Assembly (NCBI GenBank): GCA_900315285.1
Contig: OMYO01000017.1
Location: 1-41,431 of the forward strand
Source of the DNA: an uncultured Eubacteriales bacterium
Lineage (GTDB): Bacteria; Bacillota; Clostridia; Oscillospirales; Acutalibacteraceae
Length of the DNA: 41,431 nt
Direction: 5' to 3'
A model generated the notes under the pieces. The model was not told where the DNA came from. It searched no databases and saw only the letters and a program-made list of their open reading frames with translations. Every line of letters begins with the position of its first letter. Position 1 is the first letter of the stretch. The position numbers were made by a program, and so were the translations under genes. Positions 8,546 through 17,541 of this stretch are shown here, in pieces.

Positions 8546-9345
8546 CGGCGGGAGCTCTCCCGTACCAGACGGTCCGTCATGCGGTCAATGGTCTCCATAG
8601 AAAGGGGCCGACGCGTGGGATCGGCATAGCCGCGAATGTACCGGGCCAATTCCTCCGAGCCGCCCTCGGACGCAACAAACACCGGGACGCCGCCGTGCTC
8701 CGGAACAAAGTTCACATGGGTCTCCGGATTGGCAAAGTATACAATGCCCTGGACCCAGATATCGTTCTCCTGCTCCCGCAGGAACCCCGCCAGGTTGTGC
8801 ACATGGGTGCTGACCTGTTTCACCGGGTTATAAAATTCCTTCTGATAGGTGTTGCCTCCTCTTGAGGTCTTCACCTGAATCCATTTCTGATCTTCTTCAC
8901 CGCCGGTTATCCGCCCGCGGTGATTTTTTGTCTCCACAATAAAAATACCGTTCGGTCCCATGACCACCAGGTCCATCTCGCTCTGCTTGCCGCGGTAGCG
9001 AACATGTGCATTGGGGACAGCGGTATAGGTGTCCGGCAGAACAGCCAAAATACGGAGCGTGTGTTTCTCCCCGTCCACGCCGGAGCGCAAGATATCGGCA
9101 TTCTGCTTGTCCTGATACCAGCGGGTACCATAGGTGACGAGCAGGATGAAGCTTATGACAGCTCCGAGGATGCCGAGGGTGGTGAGGGCGTAGACAGCAG
9201 CTGCATCGCCCGACCAGAACAGAATCAGACTGCCGAGCAGGCCGGCCGCCGAGCCGATGACCTGTGTGCGTCTCCCCTTCTCTCTGCCCTGCACGGAGTT
9301 GAGGCGGGACCCCAGAGAGCCCTCCTCCGGTCTTTTAACAATCAT
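8542..9345 (-). CDS. NERD-domain protein with two N-terminal membrane segments
   Basis: This 267-aa protein has two hydrophobic segments at about residues 28-70, then a NERD (nuclease-related) domain with the restriction-endonuclease-like core GEKHTLRIL..., SEMDLVVMGPNGIFIVETKNHRGRI near residues 122-146. The acidic pair and the ExK core (VETKN) that such folds use for metal binding are present, so nuclease activity is possible but unproven. It is the last gene of a packed operon, 9 bp downstream of the Suv3-like helicase, with AGGAGG upstream. Pairing with an RNA helicase suggests nucleic-acid processing near the membrane. Confidence 0.85.
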   Translation of the reverse strand: MIVKRPEEGSLGSRLNSVQGREKGRRTQVIGSAAGLLGSLILFWSGDAAAVYALTTLGILGAVISFILLVTYGTRWYQDKQNADILRSGVDGEKHTLRILAVLPDTYTAVPNAHVRYRGKQSEMDLVVMGPNGIFIVETKNHRGRITGGEEDQKWIQVKTSRGGNTYQKEFYNPVKQVSTHVHNLAGFLREQENDIWVQGIVYFANPETHVNFVPEHGGVPVFVASEGGSEELARYIRGYADPTRRPLSMETIDRMTDRLVRESSRR

Positions 9346-9354
9346 AGAATCCTC

Positions 9355-11391
9355 CTATCTCCAGCGGTGCTTCTTGTGGCACCGCTCGCACATTCCATAG
9401 CGGTAATTCCAGGGAAGCGGCCGCCCGCAGTACTTGCAGTGCTTGGCCGGGAGCTTCTGCTCCTCCAGAATGCGCATGATCATGTCGGAGATCTCCTGTT
9501 TTGTCTCCGTTATCTCCTCCAGGTCCTCCGTGTGGGAGAAGCGCTGGTCATAATAGAATGTGAGGTCACATACCTTGTAGGCAAGCTCTAGTTCCGGCAG
9601 GTCCCGGGCCTTCGGGTCCACAAAGTTCTCGAGGTTGGGACGGACAGAGGAAAAACGGATTTCCCGCCCGGCGCGCTCGGCCCGGTAGAAGTCCTCCCAG
9701 AGGTGGTTTAAGTAGTCCTCTTTCTCATCGAAGGGGATCATGAGGAACTGGTAGATGAGCTCCTTGTCCCCCTTGCCTGAGATCTTCTCGAGCTGTTCGC
9801 ACAGAGCAATCTCAATGTCCAGGTTCTCCTTCTCATACCCCGGTTTCTCCGGGATAGTGTTCCACCGCTTCAGGATGTCGGAGAGGCTGGCATCCAGACC
9901 CAGAAGGGACTGGGGAAATGCAATGGCAGCATGGGTCAGGTCCGGCACCTTCTCGGTGAGGGAGGAGGCAATAAACGGGCGGTCGCCGAAGGCGTTGACA
10001 TAGCCTACGTTGAAAAGACCGCGGCGGCCGGCACGGCCGGCTATCTGCTGGACCTCCTCCGGGAGCAGCGGACGCAGGTCCTTGCCGTCAAACTTTGCGG
10101 TCTCCAGGAACACGACGCGCTGAATAGGCAGGTTCATGCCCATGCCGATGGCGTCTGTGGCAACGACGACCTGGGTGTCCCCCTCCATGAATTTCCGCGC
10201 CTCGTCGTGGCGGACATCATAGGGCAGCGAGCCGTAGATGACGCTGCAGGCAATGCCATGGCGTTGTAGCTCGGAGGCAACGGCATGGACGTCTCGCTTA
10301 GAGAAGACGATGAGGGCATCCTTCTCCTGGACGGATTTCGGGAAGGAGAAGTCTCTCTGCTCCATGCGAAGCGGGGTCTGCCGCTTGTGGTGGACGACCT
10401 CGTAGTCGTCCTCGCAGTCCTCAATGAGCCGGATGAGCAGCGGCACCGCATTGGAGGCACAGCACAGGTGCACTTCGTCGGCGCAGATGCCGAGGATGGC
10501 CGCGGTCCAGGAACCGCCCCGGGACTCATCCGAGATCATTTGGCACTCGTCAATGACCGCCACCTCGTACTGGGCCTCTGGGTTAAACATTTCCACCGTG
10601 GAGGCCTGGTATCGGGAACCCGGCACCTCAATGCGCTCCTCGCCGGTGACGAGACTACAGGGGTATTCGTCCATATTCAGGGACTCAAACTGCTCATAGG
10701 CCAGCAGGCGCAGCGGTCCCAGGTAGATGCCCTTCTCGGATTCCCGGAGGGCGTTTATGGCCTGATAGGTCTTGCCGCTGTTTGTCGGTCCCTCATGGAT
10801 GACAAAGTGCCGGTGCATTTGCCGGGCCAGCGGGTAGAATTCGGTGTAGTCGTCCGGGATCTCCCGGAGCATGTTCTCATGGAGGATGGCATTCTGCTCG
10901 CTCAGGTTCTCGTAGTGCTCCACCGCCGCGTGGTAGCGGGGGTTGCGGCGCAGATAGTAGAAAATCTGCTTCTTCGGGAACCGTTTTGCCAGCTCGTGCG
11001 TGACGTCCTCGTTCCAGGTCGTGAGGCCAACCCGGCGCGTCAGCATTTTCAGGTCTCGCTTGCTGATGCGTTGGCGATCCATCTCCGGTACATAGTCACA
11101 GACCTTCAGAGCCAGATACCGGTCGAGGTTGTAGCCGGTGCGCAGGGCCGACATCAGGATCTGCTCAAAGATGCCGCTCCCGTGGTAGTCGTCAAAAAAC
11201 TGGGCTATGTTGGTCTCACTGAGTTCGACCCGCCGGCCGTACCCGGGGCGTCCCTCCACAAGGACGACGCCGTCGGAGAGGTAGCGGCGGATCTGTTTTG
11301 CCATGGACGCCAGCATCTTGGAGCGGTGCTCCTCGAGGATAGCGTCTATGTCCAGGGACCAGATGAGGTCCTCATAGTTGTCTTTCTGCAT
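9355..11391 (-). CDS. Suv3-like superfamily 2 RNA helicase with C-terminal zinc ribbon
   Basis: This 678-aa protein resembles the Suv3 helicase family known from mitochondria and some bacteria. Walker A is GPTNSGKTY at residues 201-209, Walker B is DECQ at 281-284, the helicase motif VVVATDAIGMGMNLP follows, and motif VI is QIAGRAGRRG. The N-terminal 190 residues are specific to this type. The C-terminus carries CKYCGRPL and CERCHKKH, a CxxC...CxxC zinc ribbon that eukaryotic Suv3 lacks. Known Suv3 proteins unwind RNA for degradation by a partner nuclease. The next gene encodes a NERD protein, so the pair may act together. The start has AAGGAA upstream. Confidence 0.85.
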   Translation of the reverse strand: MQKDNYEDLIWSLDIDAILEEHRSKMLASMAKQIRRYLSDGVVLVEGRPGYGRRVELSETNIAQFFDDYHGSGIFEQILMSALRTGYNLDRYLALKVCDYVPEMDRQRISKRDLKMLTRRVGLTTWNEDVTHELAKRFPKKQIFYYLRRNPRYHAAVEHYENLSEQNAILHENMLREIPDDYTEFYPLARQMHRHFVIHEGPTNSGKTYQAINALRESEKGIYLGPLRLLAYEQFESLNMDEYPCSLVTGEERIEVPGSRYQASTVEMFNPEAQYEVAVIDECQMISDESRGGSWTAAILGICADEVHLCCASNAVPLLIRLIEDCEDDYEVVHHKRQTPLRMEQRDFSFPKSVQEKDALIVFSKRDVHAVASELQRHGIACSVIYGSLPYDVRHDEARKFMEGDTQVVVATDAIGMGMNLPIQRVVFLETAKFDGKDLRPLLPEEVQQIAGRAGRRGLFNVGYVNAFGDRPFIASSLTEKVPDLTHAAIAFPQSLLGLDASLSDILKRWNTIPEKPGYEKENLDIEIALCEQLEKISGKGDKELIYQFLMIPFDEKEDYLNHLWEDFYRAERAGREIRFSSVRPNLENFVDPKARDLPELELAYKVCDLTFYYDQRFSHTEDLEEITETKQEISDMIMRILEEQKLPAKHCKYCGRPLPWNYRYGMCERCHKKHRWR

Positions 11392-11404
11392 GAACTGAAT
11401 TTCC

Positions 11405-12088
11405 TTAACTTGCTTTTAGTTTCTCATATATCTTCCGGTAGGTGTCGCCGTGGTAGTGGAGGCCGTAACGGTCTGTCATGTCCGGGTCACCGGCAATGTC
11501 GGTGTAGAGCATGCTGTAGGTGTCCACATAGGTGACGTCCCGGGAGAGGCCGGAACGCATGGCGGCGTTGAATGCCTCAATGGAAGCATTCGTCACCGTG
11601 CGGCACTTCTGCTCATTCACCGGGTTCACCGAGACAAAATAGACCTTTGCCCCCGCTGCGCGCCAATCGGCGGCTTTTTTATTGATGAGTTCCAAATACC
11701 GGCTTTCATTGCTTAAGTCGTTGACGCCAAACAGGATATACACAGCGGTGCCGGAGCGGATTCCATACTCCTCCGCTTTTGGAATGGCGGTGGAGGAGAA
11801 ATAACTGTAGCCGGCGCCCTCCCGGGCGTTCCAATACTCGCCGTCCTCTGTGGCGTCGATGGTGTGGTTGTACTTGCCATAGAGGGTTGTGTACATGCCA
11901 ACGGTTCGTGAATCGCCCAAGAAAATGCGATTCGTTATGGTCGTACGGGTTGGATTCGTCATAATACCGGGAAACAGCCAGGAAAGGATAGAGGCCGAGG
12001 CCGGGACAGCCAGCACGCCGGTGAAAAGCAGTACAGCGGACAGCACGATGGCCACTATTCTAGCGGATTTTCTCTTCGTTTTCTTCAT
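11405..12088 (-). CDS. Secreted or membrane-anchored SGNH/GDSL-type hydrolase
   Basis: This 227-aa protein has a lysine-rich N-terminus and a hydrophobic signal or anchor ending near AVPASAS. The SGNH catalytic blocks are visible: FLGDSRTVGM with the serine, GVNDLSN with the glycine and asparagine, and a C-terminal DRYGLHYHG segment carrying the histidine. Such enzymes deacylate esters on glycans or lipids outside the membrane. The frame opens at 12271, but GAGGAG just before the ATG at 12088 and the signal peptide fix the start. It follows the acyltransferase gene by 10 bp. An acyltransferase plus an SGNH partner is a known arrangement for O-acetylation of cell-surface polysaccharides. Confidence 0.85.
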   Translation of the reverse strand: MKKTKRKSARIVAIVLSAVLLFTGVLAVPASASILSWLFPGIMTNPTRTTITNRIFLGDSRTVGMYTTLYGKYNHTIDATEDGEYWNAREGAGYSYFSSTAIPKAEEYGIRSGTAVYILFGVNDLSNESRYLELINKKAADWRAAGAKVYFVSVNPVNEQKCRTVTNASIEAFNAAMRSGLSRDVTYVDTYSMLYTDIAGDPDMTDRYGLHYHGDTYRKIYEKLKAS

Positions 12089-12098
12089 TCGTTTCTCC

Positions 12099-13157
12099 TC
12101 AGGCCCGCTCCATCGGGACCGTCTTCTTGCCCTTGGCGAGCTGACCAAACCAGTTGCCCATACGGTGCAACGGGATGGAAAGGATGACGGAGACCGCAAT
12201 GACGCACAGGTAGACCCAGAATTTGTTGGTGGGAATGTCCCAGGCCTTTGCCAGGTTCCAACAGCAGACATGGGTCAGATACAGCTCCAGGGAGTAGGAA
12301 CCGGCAGCCCGCAGGAAGAGGCGGCCCTTGTTGTCCACATTCTTTTGGACCTCCACCAGAGCGGAGAACAGGATGATAAGGCCAAGGGTGGGAAGGATAT
12401 CAATGTAGCGGCGGACCAGATACGTGGTGTCATAATAGCGCAGCACAAAGCCAATGCCATACAGAATGGCGGCGCCAGAGAGGAAAGCAGGGCGGTAAAA
12501 GCTCATGCCCTCCTTGATGTATTTTCCTAGGTAGCATCCCAGCAGGAAGACCGGAATGCGGCCGTACACAATATCCTTTGCAATAGGTGTCTGATGGAAC
12601 CAGTGGAACAGAGTCAGAGACACCGCAATGACCACAGCTACCAGCAACACAAACCGCAGCGTCCGAATACTGTCCTTTTCGGTGCTGTTCAGGTACTTAT
12701 GGATGAGCGGGTACACCAGGTACATGACGAGGATAAAGAAGATGAACCACAGCGTCAGGGTGCCCTTGGTGAAGTAGGTGACAAACAGGAGATTCTGCCA
12801 CCAGTCAGTGAATGTCCCGCCCTTTATCCACAGGCGGATAGCCCAGAACACCATACCCACCACGAGATAGGTGGGAACGATGCGGGCAAGCCGCTTCTTA
12901 TAGAAGTGCGAGACGCTCGGGTCCCGGCTCATGGAGTAGTAGAGTCCCATGCCGGAGAGGAACAGGAACACATCGACGCCGAGTGCGCCCATGCCTATGC
13001 CGTACCAGTGGGCCACACCCCGGAGCCAGCCCGGGCCGCCCAGCTGATTCACATCCTGGAAGAAGTGCAAAAGCATGATGGAGAGGATGGCAAAGCCGAA
13101 GAGCTCATCCCTTGTGGAGCTTATGGTCCCCAGCGAGTACGTCTTTTGTTTTCCCAT
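12099..13157 (-). CDS. Acyltransferase family 3 membrane protein
   Basis: This 352-aa integral membrane protein has about ten membrane segments and resembles acyltransferase-3/OafA-type enzymes. These transfer acetyl groups to exopolysaccharide or peptidoglycan sugars. The N-terminal motif SIMLLHFFQD contains the conserved histidine of helix 1. GVDVFLFLSGMGLYYS and FYKKRLARIVPTYL are typical. The ATG at 13157 is chosen; an upstream ATG at 13199 is possible. Either way the start lies inside the 3' end of glgB (53 nt overlap with the chosen start), so translation is probably coupled. It pairs with the SGNH hydrolase downstream. Confidence 0.88.
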   Translation of the reverse strand: MGKQKTYSLGTISSTRDELFGFAILSIMLLHFFQDVNQLGGPGWLRGVAHWYGIGMGALGVDVFLFLSGMGLYYSMSRDPSVSHFYKKRLARIVPTYLVVGMVFWAIRLWIKGGTFTDWWQNLLFVTYFTKGTLTLWFIFFILVMYLVYPLIHKYLNSTEKDSIRTLRFVLLVAVVIAVSLTLFHWFHQTPIAKDIVYGRIPVFLLGCYLGKYIKEGMSFYRPAFLSGAAILYGIGFVLRYYDTTYLVRRYIDILPTLGLIILFSALVEVQKNVDNKGRLFLRAAGSYSLELYLTHVCCWNLAKAWDIPTNKFWVYLCVIAVSVILSIPLHRMGNWFGQLAKGKKTVPMERA

Positions 13158-14982
13158 TGGATTTCGGTTCTCCTTTTTTCTTCTGATTGTTCGGATCATA
13201 GAGGGAGTAGCAGAGCGCCGTGAATGGCTTCAGGGTCAGGTGTGCCACGCCGTGGTCGTCGGGCGTCACATCCATCTCCCCTTCCGGGTCTTTGCCGTGA
13301 TAGGGCTGAAGATTGGAGTCCAGCAGCAGCTTCATGTTTTCGCCGAAGACCTCGTGATAATCATAGGTTCTGGTCTCCGCCGAGAAGTTGAACACAAACA
13401 GCAGCGACTCCCCGCCGCCGTGGCGCTTGAATACGTAGACCGACTGCTGGTTTAAGTCCGCCTCCACCCACTGGAACCCGGCCGGGTCAAAGTCCTTGGC
13501 CCAGAATGCGGGATGCGTGAGGTACAGATGGTTCAAGTCCATCATGAAGTGGTGGAAGGCGTCGTGGATAGGATATTTGAGCATGAACCAGTCCTGCTCT
13601 TTCTCCTCGTCCCACTCCCGGAACTGGGCAAACTCGTTGCCCATGAAGTTCAGCTTTTTGCCGGGGTGCGCGTACATATACAGGTACATGGCACGTGCCT
13701 GATCAAACTTGCCCTCGTAGAGCCCCTCCATTTTCTGGACGATGGTGGCCTTTCCATGGACCACCTCGTCGTGGGACAGCGGGAGCATGTAGTTCTCATT
13801 GTAGAAATAGGCCATGGAGAACGTGAGCTTGTTGTGGGCCGCCGGCCGCTCGGCGCTGGGGGTGCGGAAGTAGTTTAGCGTGTCGTTCATCCAGCCCATG
13901 TCCCACTTGTAGTCGAAGCCGAGACCGCCCCAGTCCACCGGAGTCGTGACCTTCGGGTAAGCCGAGGAGTCTTCTGCCACGAGGATGGCCGTGGGGAATT
14001 TTTCCTTGAGTCCGCGATTCATCCTCTTTAAGAACTCAATGGCCCCCTTGTTCTCACCCCTGGCCTCTTCCCCCTGCCAGTAGATGAGGTTGCCGACGGC
14101 GTCCATGCGGAGGCCGTCGAAGTGGTACTCGTCCAGCCAGAAGGCAGAGGCCGACTGCAGGAAGCTGCAGACCTCCGGCTTCCAGTGGTTGAAGTTGCAG
14201 GAGCCCCACTCGTTGTAACCAACATCTTTGTTGGGGTACTCGTAGAGCGCCGTGCCGTCGTAATTCCATAGGGCAAAGTCGTTGACGGCAAAGTGGACGG
14301 TAACAATGTCCAGCAGGACACCAATTCCATTGGCGTGGCACTGGTCAACAAAAGCACGCAGCTGGTCCGGTGTGCCGTAACGGGACGTGGCGCTGAAGAA
14401 GCCGGTGGCCTGGTAGCCCCAGGATCCGTCCGCCGGATACTCATTGAGCGGCATGAGTTCCAGATAGTTGTAGCCGTTCTCCTTGAGATAGGGAATGAAG
14501 ATGTCCCCCAGCTCGTCGTAGGCGTACCAGTCCTCTTTGTCCTCCCCCGGCTTACGCCAGGAGCCGAAGTGGAGTTCGTAGATGTTGAGCGGTTTTTCCC
14601 GCATGGCGGTGCGGTTTTTCATCCACTCGGCGTCGTGGAACTCATAATTTCTCATGTCGTAGAGAACAGATGCCGTTCCCGGCCGCCGCTCGGAGAGGTA
14701 TGCGTATGGGTCCTGATGATCTATAAAACTTCCGTCATACTTATAGATGCGGTATTTGTACATTTGCATGGACTCGGCGCCCGGCACGAAGACCTCCCAG
14801 ATCTGACCGTCGTAGCCCCGCTGCATGGGGACTTCCTGCCAGTCCGAGAACTCGCCGATGACCGCCACATGGGCGGCGGCCGGTGCGTAGACCCGGAACA
14901 TGGCCCCGCCGTCCTGGATATGGGCACCCAGCTTCCGGTAGGCCTCAAATTCCTGTCCGTAGTGGAAATTGTAAAAGTCCAT
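13105..14982 (-). CDS. glgB: 1,4-alpha-glucan branching enzyme
   Basis: This 625-aa GH13 enzyme introduces alpha-1,6 branches in glycogen. An N-terminal CBM48-type module (GAMFRVYAPAAAHVAVIGEF) precedes the catalytic barrel. The nucleophile Asp is in DGLRMDAVGNLI, the acid/base Glu in ILVAEDSS and the third acidic residue in LPLSHDEVVHGK. The last 15 or so residues are lysine-rich and overlap the start of the acyltransferase gene by 53 nt. No other glycogen gene is in this window. The ttcA gene ends 1 nt upstream, so glgB is second in the operon. Confidence 0.95.
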   Translation of the reverse strand: MDFYNFHYGQEFEAYRKLGAHIQDGGAMFRVYAPAAAHVAVIGEFSDWQEVPMQRGYDGQIWEVFVPGAESMQMYKYRIYKYDGSFIDHQDPYAYLSERRPGTASVLYDMRNYEFHDAEWMKNRTAMREKPLNIYELHFGSWRKPGEDKEDWYAYDELGDIFIPYLKENGYNYLELMPLNEYPADGSWGYQATGFFSATSRYGTPDQLRAFVDQCHANGIGVLLDIVTVHFAVNDFALWNYDGTALYEYPNKDVGYNEWGSCNFNHWKPEVCSFLQSASAFWLDEYHFDGLRMDAVGNLIYWQGEEARGENKGAIEFLKRMNRGLKEKFPTAILVAEDSSAYPKVTTPVDWGGLGFDYKWDMGWMNDTLNYFRTPSAERPAAHNKLTFSMAYFYNENYMLPLSHDEVVHGKATIVQKMEGLYEGKFDQARAMYLYMYAHPGKKLNFMGNEFAQFREWDEEKEQDWFMLKYPIHDAFHHFMMDLNHLYLTHPAFWAKDFDPAGFQWVEADLNQQSVYVFKRHGGGESLLFVFNFSAETRTYDYHEVFGENMKLLLDSNLQPYHGKDPEGEMDVTPDDHGVAHLTLKPFTALCYSLYDPNNQKKKGEPKSNGKTKDVLAGDHKLHKG

Positions 14983-14983
14983 T

Positions 14984-15844
14984 TCATTCCCCCCTGTCTG
15001 ATGGTTTCAGTATATCATAGTCATCTAAGAAGGAGTGCTCCTCATCCCGATAATTATAGCCCGGGAAAGTGTCGAGACAGACATTGTGGACGCTGTTGAA
15101 CAGGCTCCGCTCCAGGTTCGGATTCTCCTTGCGCAGTTCCCGGATAAGCCGTTTCATCTCCTGGCGTTTGGACTCCGCCACCCCTCGCTCCGTGTTCTCT
15201 GTGAACCGGCAGGCACACTGGAGAAACGTGAGATTATTGTAGTTTGCCCAGGCAATGATGTTCTCCTCCCGAATGCGGTACATAGGCCGGATGAGCTCCA
15301 TGCCCTCATAGTGGAGGCTGTGGAGTTTTGGCGGCATGGTTCGGAGTTCTGAGCTGTAGAACATGCTCATGAGCGTCGTCTCATTGACGTCATCCATGTG
15401 GTGGCCGAGAGCGATTTTCCCACAGCCCAGGCTCTTGGCCGTCTTATAGAGCCAGCCTCGGCGCATTTTCGCACAGAGGTAGCACGGGTTCCGGTCTGTC
15501 CCGTTGGCAATGTCGAAGATGTCCGTCTCAAAGTAGGTCATGGGAATATGGAGAAGTTCCGCATTCTCCTCAATTTTTTTGCGGTTCTGGGGCGCATAGC
15601 CCGGGTCCATACAGAGATAGACCAGGTCAAACTGCTTGTTCCCGTGGGCCTGAATTTCCTGCATGAGCTTTGCCATGAGGAACGAGTCCTTGCCCCCGGA
15701 GATGCAGACCGCAATTTTATCTCCCTCGTGGATGAGATCATACTCGTCCAGCGCCATGACAAACGGGTGCCACAGCGTCTTACGGTATTTTGTGATGATG
15801 CTCCGCTCCACCTGCTGATACGGTTCCAGCGCCTTCTTTGCCAC
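14984..15844 (-). CDS. TtcA-like tRNA thiolation ATPase
   Basis: This 286-aa protein of the PP-loop ATPase family has SGGKDSFLMAKL near residue 50 and a CxxC pair in PCYLCAKMRRGWLY, followed by GHHMDDVNETTLM. TtcA enzymes bind a [4Fe-4S] cluster and 2-thiolate cytidine 32 of tRNA. Related proteins act on other tRNA positions, so the target base is uncertain. I take the GTG at 15844 as start because AGGAGG lies seven nt upstream; the frame itself opens at 15862, but that would place the ribosome binding site inside the gene. It is the first gene of the six-gene operon that runs to 8542. Confidence 0.85.
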   Translation of the reverse strand: MAKKALEPYQQVERSIITKYRKTLWHPFVMALDEYDLIHEGDKIAVCISGGKDSFLMAKLMQEIQAHGNKQFDLVYLCMDPGYAPQNRKKIEENAELLHIPMTYFETDIFDIANGTDRNPCYLCAKMRRGWLYKTAKSLGCGKIALGHHMDDVNETTLMSMFYSSELRTMPPKLHSLHYEGMELIRPMYRIREENIIAWANYNNLTFLQCACRFTENTERGVAESKRQEMKRLIRELRKENPNLERSLFNSVHNVCLDTFPGYNYRDEEHSFLDDYDILKPSDRGE

Positions 15845-15901
15845 GCACACCCCTCCTGTCACAATCCTGTCTATTATACCTTAATTAGTATAAAAGAAAA
15901 A

Positions 15902-15928
15902 GGACTGTGCCCCTGCCGGACACAGTCC
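15902..15928 (-). terminator. Terminator after the 3-hydroxyacyl-CoA dehydrogenase gene
   Basis: On the minus strand GGACTGTG and CACAGTCC form an 8-bp stem, followed by TTTTTCTTTT. It lies 13 nt past the stop at 15942. A TATAAT-like -10 element for the ttcA operon follows at 15873-15878. Confidence 0.85.
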
Positions 15929-15941
15929 CAAATTCTATACG

Positions 15942-16910
15942 TTATTTCTCAATTTTATTGCCGTCTTTGTCATACTTGTAGAAGCCCTCACCGGCCATTT
16001 TGCCGATGTGACCGGCCTCGATCATGGGTTTGAGGATGGCGGCCTGCGCCTTGAAGTTGTAAGGAGCAATGAAGCCCGGGAGCTTCGTATACCGGTTGAT
16101 GATTTCATAGGCGGTCTTGAGGCCGACGATATCAAAAATCTCAAACGGGCCCTTCGGAGCACCGGTGCCGAGTTTCCAAGCCTTGTCGATGTCCTCCGGA
16201 ACGGAGATGCCGTTGGCATAGAGGTCAAAGCCGGACATGAGGAACGGAATGAGCATGGAGTTCAGGAGATATCCGTCCTTCTCCTTCGTCAGCTTCAGCG
16301 GGACCATCTTGATGTCCAGAGCAAACTGAACGACGGCGTCAAAGGCGGCCTCATCCGTCTTGGAGGTCATCATGACCTCGGCGGTGTTGTGCTTATAGAT
16401 GTCGTTGGCAAAGTGGAGTGCCAGGAACTTGTCCGGCCGACCCGTGTACTTCATGAATTTGGACGGGAGCAGCGAGGAGGAGTTCGTGACGAGGATGGTC
16501 TTCTCCGGGAGGAGCGGCGCCAGGCGCTGGAAGATGGCCTTCTTGGCATTCTTCTCCTCGGTCATGGCCTCAATGACGAGATCAGCGTCGGCGAGTGCTT
16601 TCTCCATGTCAAGTTCAAGCTTCAGCGTGGAGTAGGCATACTCTGTCTTCTTGACGCACTCGTCATAGTCGAAGTCCTCATAGCTGTCCGCAAGTCCGGG
16701 GCAGAAAGCCTCCTCGGACTGGGTGTCCTTCATTTCCTTCAGGGCCTCAAGATAAGTGGCGTGAATTTTGTCCAGCTTCGGCTGGGTACGGCCGATGGAG
16801 CCCTCGCTCCGCAGCCAGATGGTGGTGTCAAATCCGCAGTACTGGGCCTGGAAGGCAATCTGGCTTCCGAGGACGCCGCCGCCGCAGACTACAACTTTTT
16901 TTATGGCCAT
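15942..16910 (-). CDS. 3-hydroxyacyl-CoA dehydrogenase family protein
   Basis: This 322-aa protein has an N-terminal NAD-binding Rossmann fold (KKVVVCGGGVLGSQIAFQA) and a C-terminal helical domain. The catalytic histidine region is LALHFANDIYKHNTAEVM and the second conserved part is KEKDGYLLNSMLIPFL, followed by GTGAPKGPFEIFD. The family interconverts 3-hydroxyacyl-CoA and 3-oxoacyl-CoA with NAD(H), for example in butyrate formation. No thiolase, crotonase or acyl-CoA dehydrogenase gene lies nearby, so the pathway is not shown. AAGGAGG is upstream of the start. It is monocistronic, with the terminator at 15902-15928 and a GGGCGATTTA site about 90 nt upstream. Confidence 0.88.
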   Translation of the reverse strand: MAIKKVVVCGGGVLGSQIAFQAQYCGFDTTIWLRSEGSIGRTQPKLDKIHATYLEALKEMKDTQSEEAFCPGLADSYEDFDYDECVKKTEYAYSTLKLELDMEKALADADLVIEAMTEEKNAKKAIFQRLAPLLPEKTILVTNSSSLLPSKFMKYTGRPDKFLALHFANDIYKHNTAEVMMTSKTDEAAFDAVVQFALDIKMVPLKLTKEKDGYLLNSMLIPFLMSGFDLYANGISVPEDIDKAWKLGTGAPKGPFEIFDIVGLKTAYEIINRYTKLPGFIAPYNFKAQAAILKPMIEAGHIGKMAGEGFYKYDKDGNKIEK

Positions 16911-17040
16911 AATGGTCCCTCCTTGAAAACGTTAGTTGTTCGAAACCATAATAACACATATTTTGTCAAGGTGGAATATTTTTGTCATATTCTCCCGGGC
17001 GATTTACGACAAGTTACACAAAACCTGCAAAAACGGCCGT

Positions 17041-17427
17041 TTAGTCGATGGTCATAATCTGGTCTACCTGCCAGATGATCTGCGTGACCCTGTCGTTCTC
17101 ATCAAAATAGATGGTCAGATAGTGGTCTGTCACCGTCTTATCCGAGTACAGATTCATATTTCCAATGGCGCTGAGCTCATACATGAGCGGGAACTCCGGT
17201 TTGAGCTTCTCGTTGGCCTCGGCCTTGGTGTCGCCGATCTTCACGCCGTGCCAGTTGGCGTTCTCGTTCTCGCCTTGCGCAATGACAATGGTATCCTTCC
17301 CCTGCCGGCCTTTCGAGAGGTCGTTTCCGCCTTTGCCGCCGGTGAGGAGGCCGGTGCACGCCGCAGCCGGCAGCGCCATGGCGAGGCAGAATACAAGGGC
17401 GAGTAAGATGGATATAGTTTTTTTCAT
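17041..17427 (-). CDS. Small exported, possibly lipid-anchored protein
   Basis: This 128-aa protein has a signal peptide with lysines then a hydrophobic core and ends PAAACTGLLTGG. The cysteine after AAA suggests a lipoprotein, although the lipobox lacks the usual leucine at -3. The mature part is hydrophilic (VKIGDTKAEANEKLKPEFPL, then a C-terminal YLTIYFDENDRVTQIIW); this resembles small-protein-A or PepSY-like beta domains only vaguely. I do not recognise the family. It stands alone; the following 380 bp upstream (17428-17807) hold a GGGCGATTCA site, the TGTATGAG array and a terminator. Confidence 0.7.
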   Translation of the reverse strand: MKKTISILLALVFCLAMALPAAACTGLLTGGKGGNDLSKGRQGKDTIVIAQGENENANWHGVKIGDTKAEANEKLKPEFPLMYELSAIGNMNLYSDKTVTDHYLTIYFDENDRVTQIIWQVDQIMTID

Positions 17428-17541
17428 GGTGGGTGTCTCCTTTATTGGAATTAAGGCAATGATAGGGCACGGGGCTTTAGGATGTCTGAAAAGTTGATGG
17501 GAAACCAGGTGTAAATTGCCGGGGCGATTCAGCGTTCTTCC

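Noticed and set aside
10285..11535. 416-codon plus-strand frame opposite the helicase gene.
   Set aside because: Antisense shadow; composition follows the minus-strand gene.
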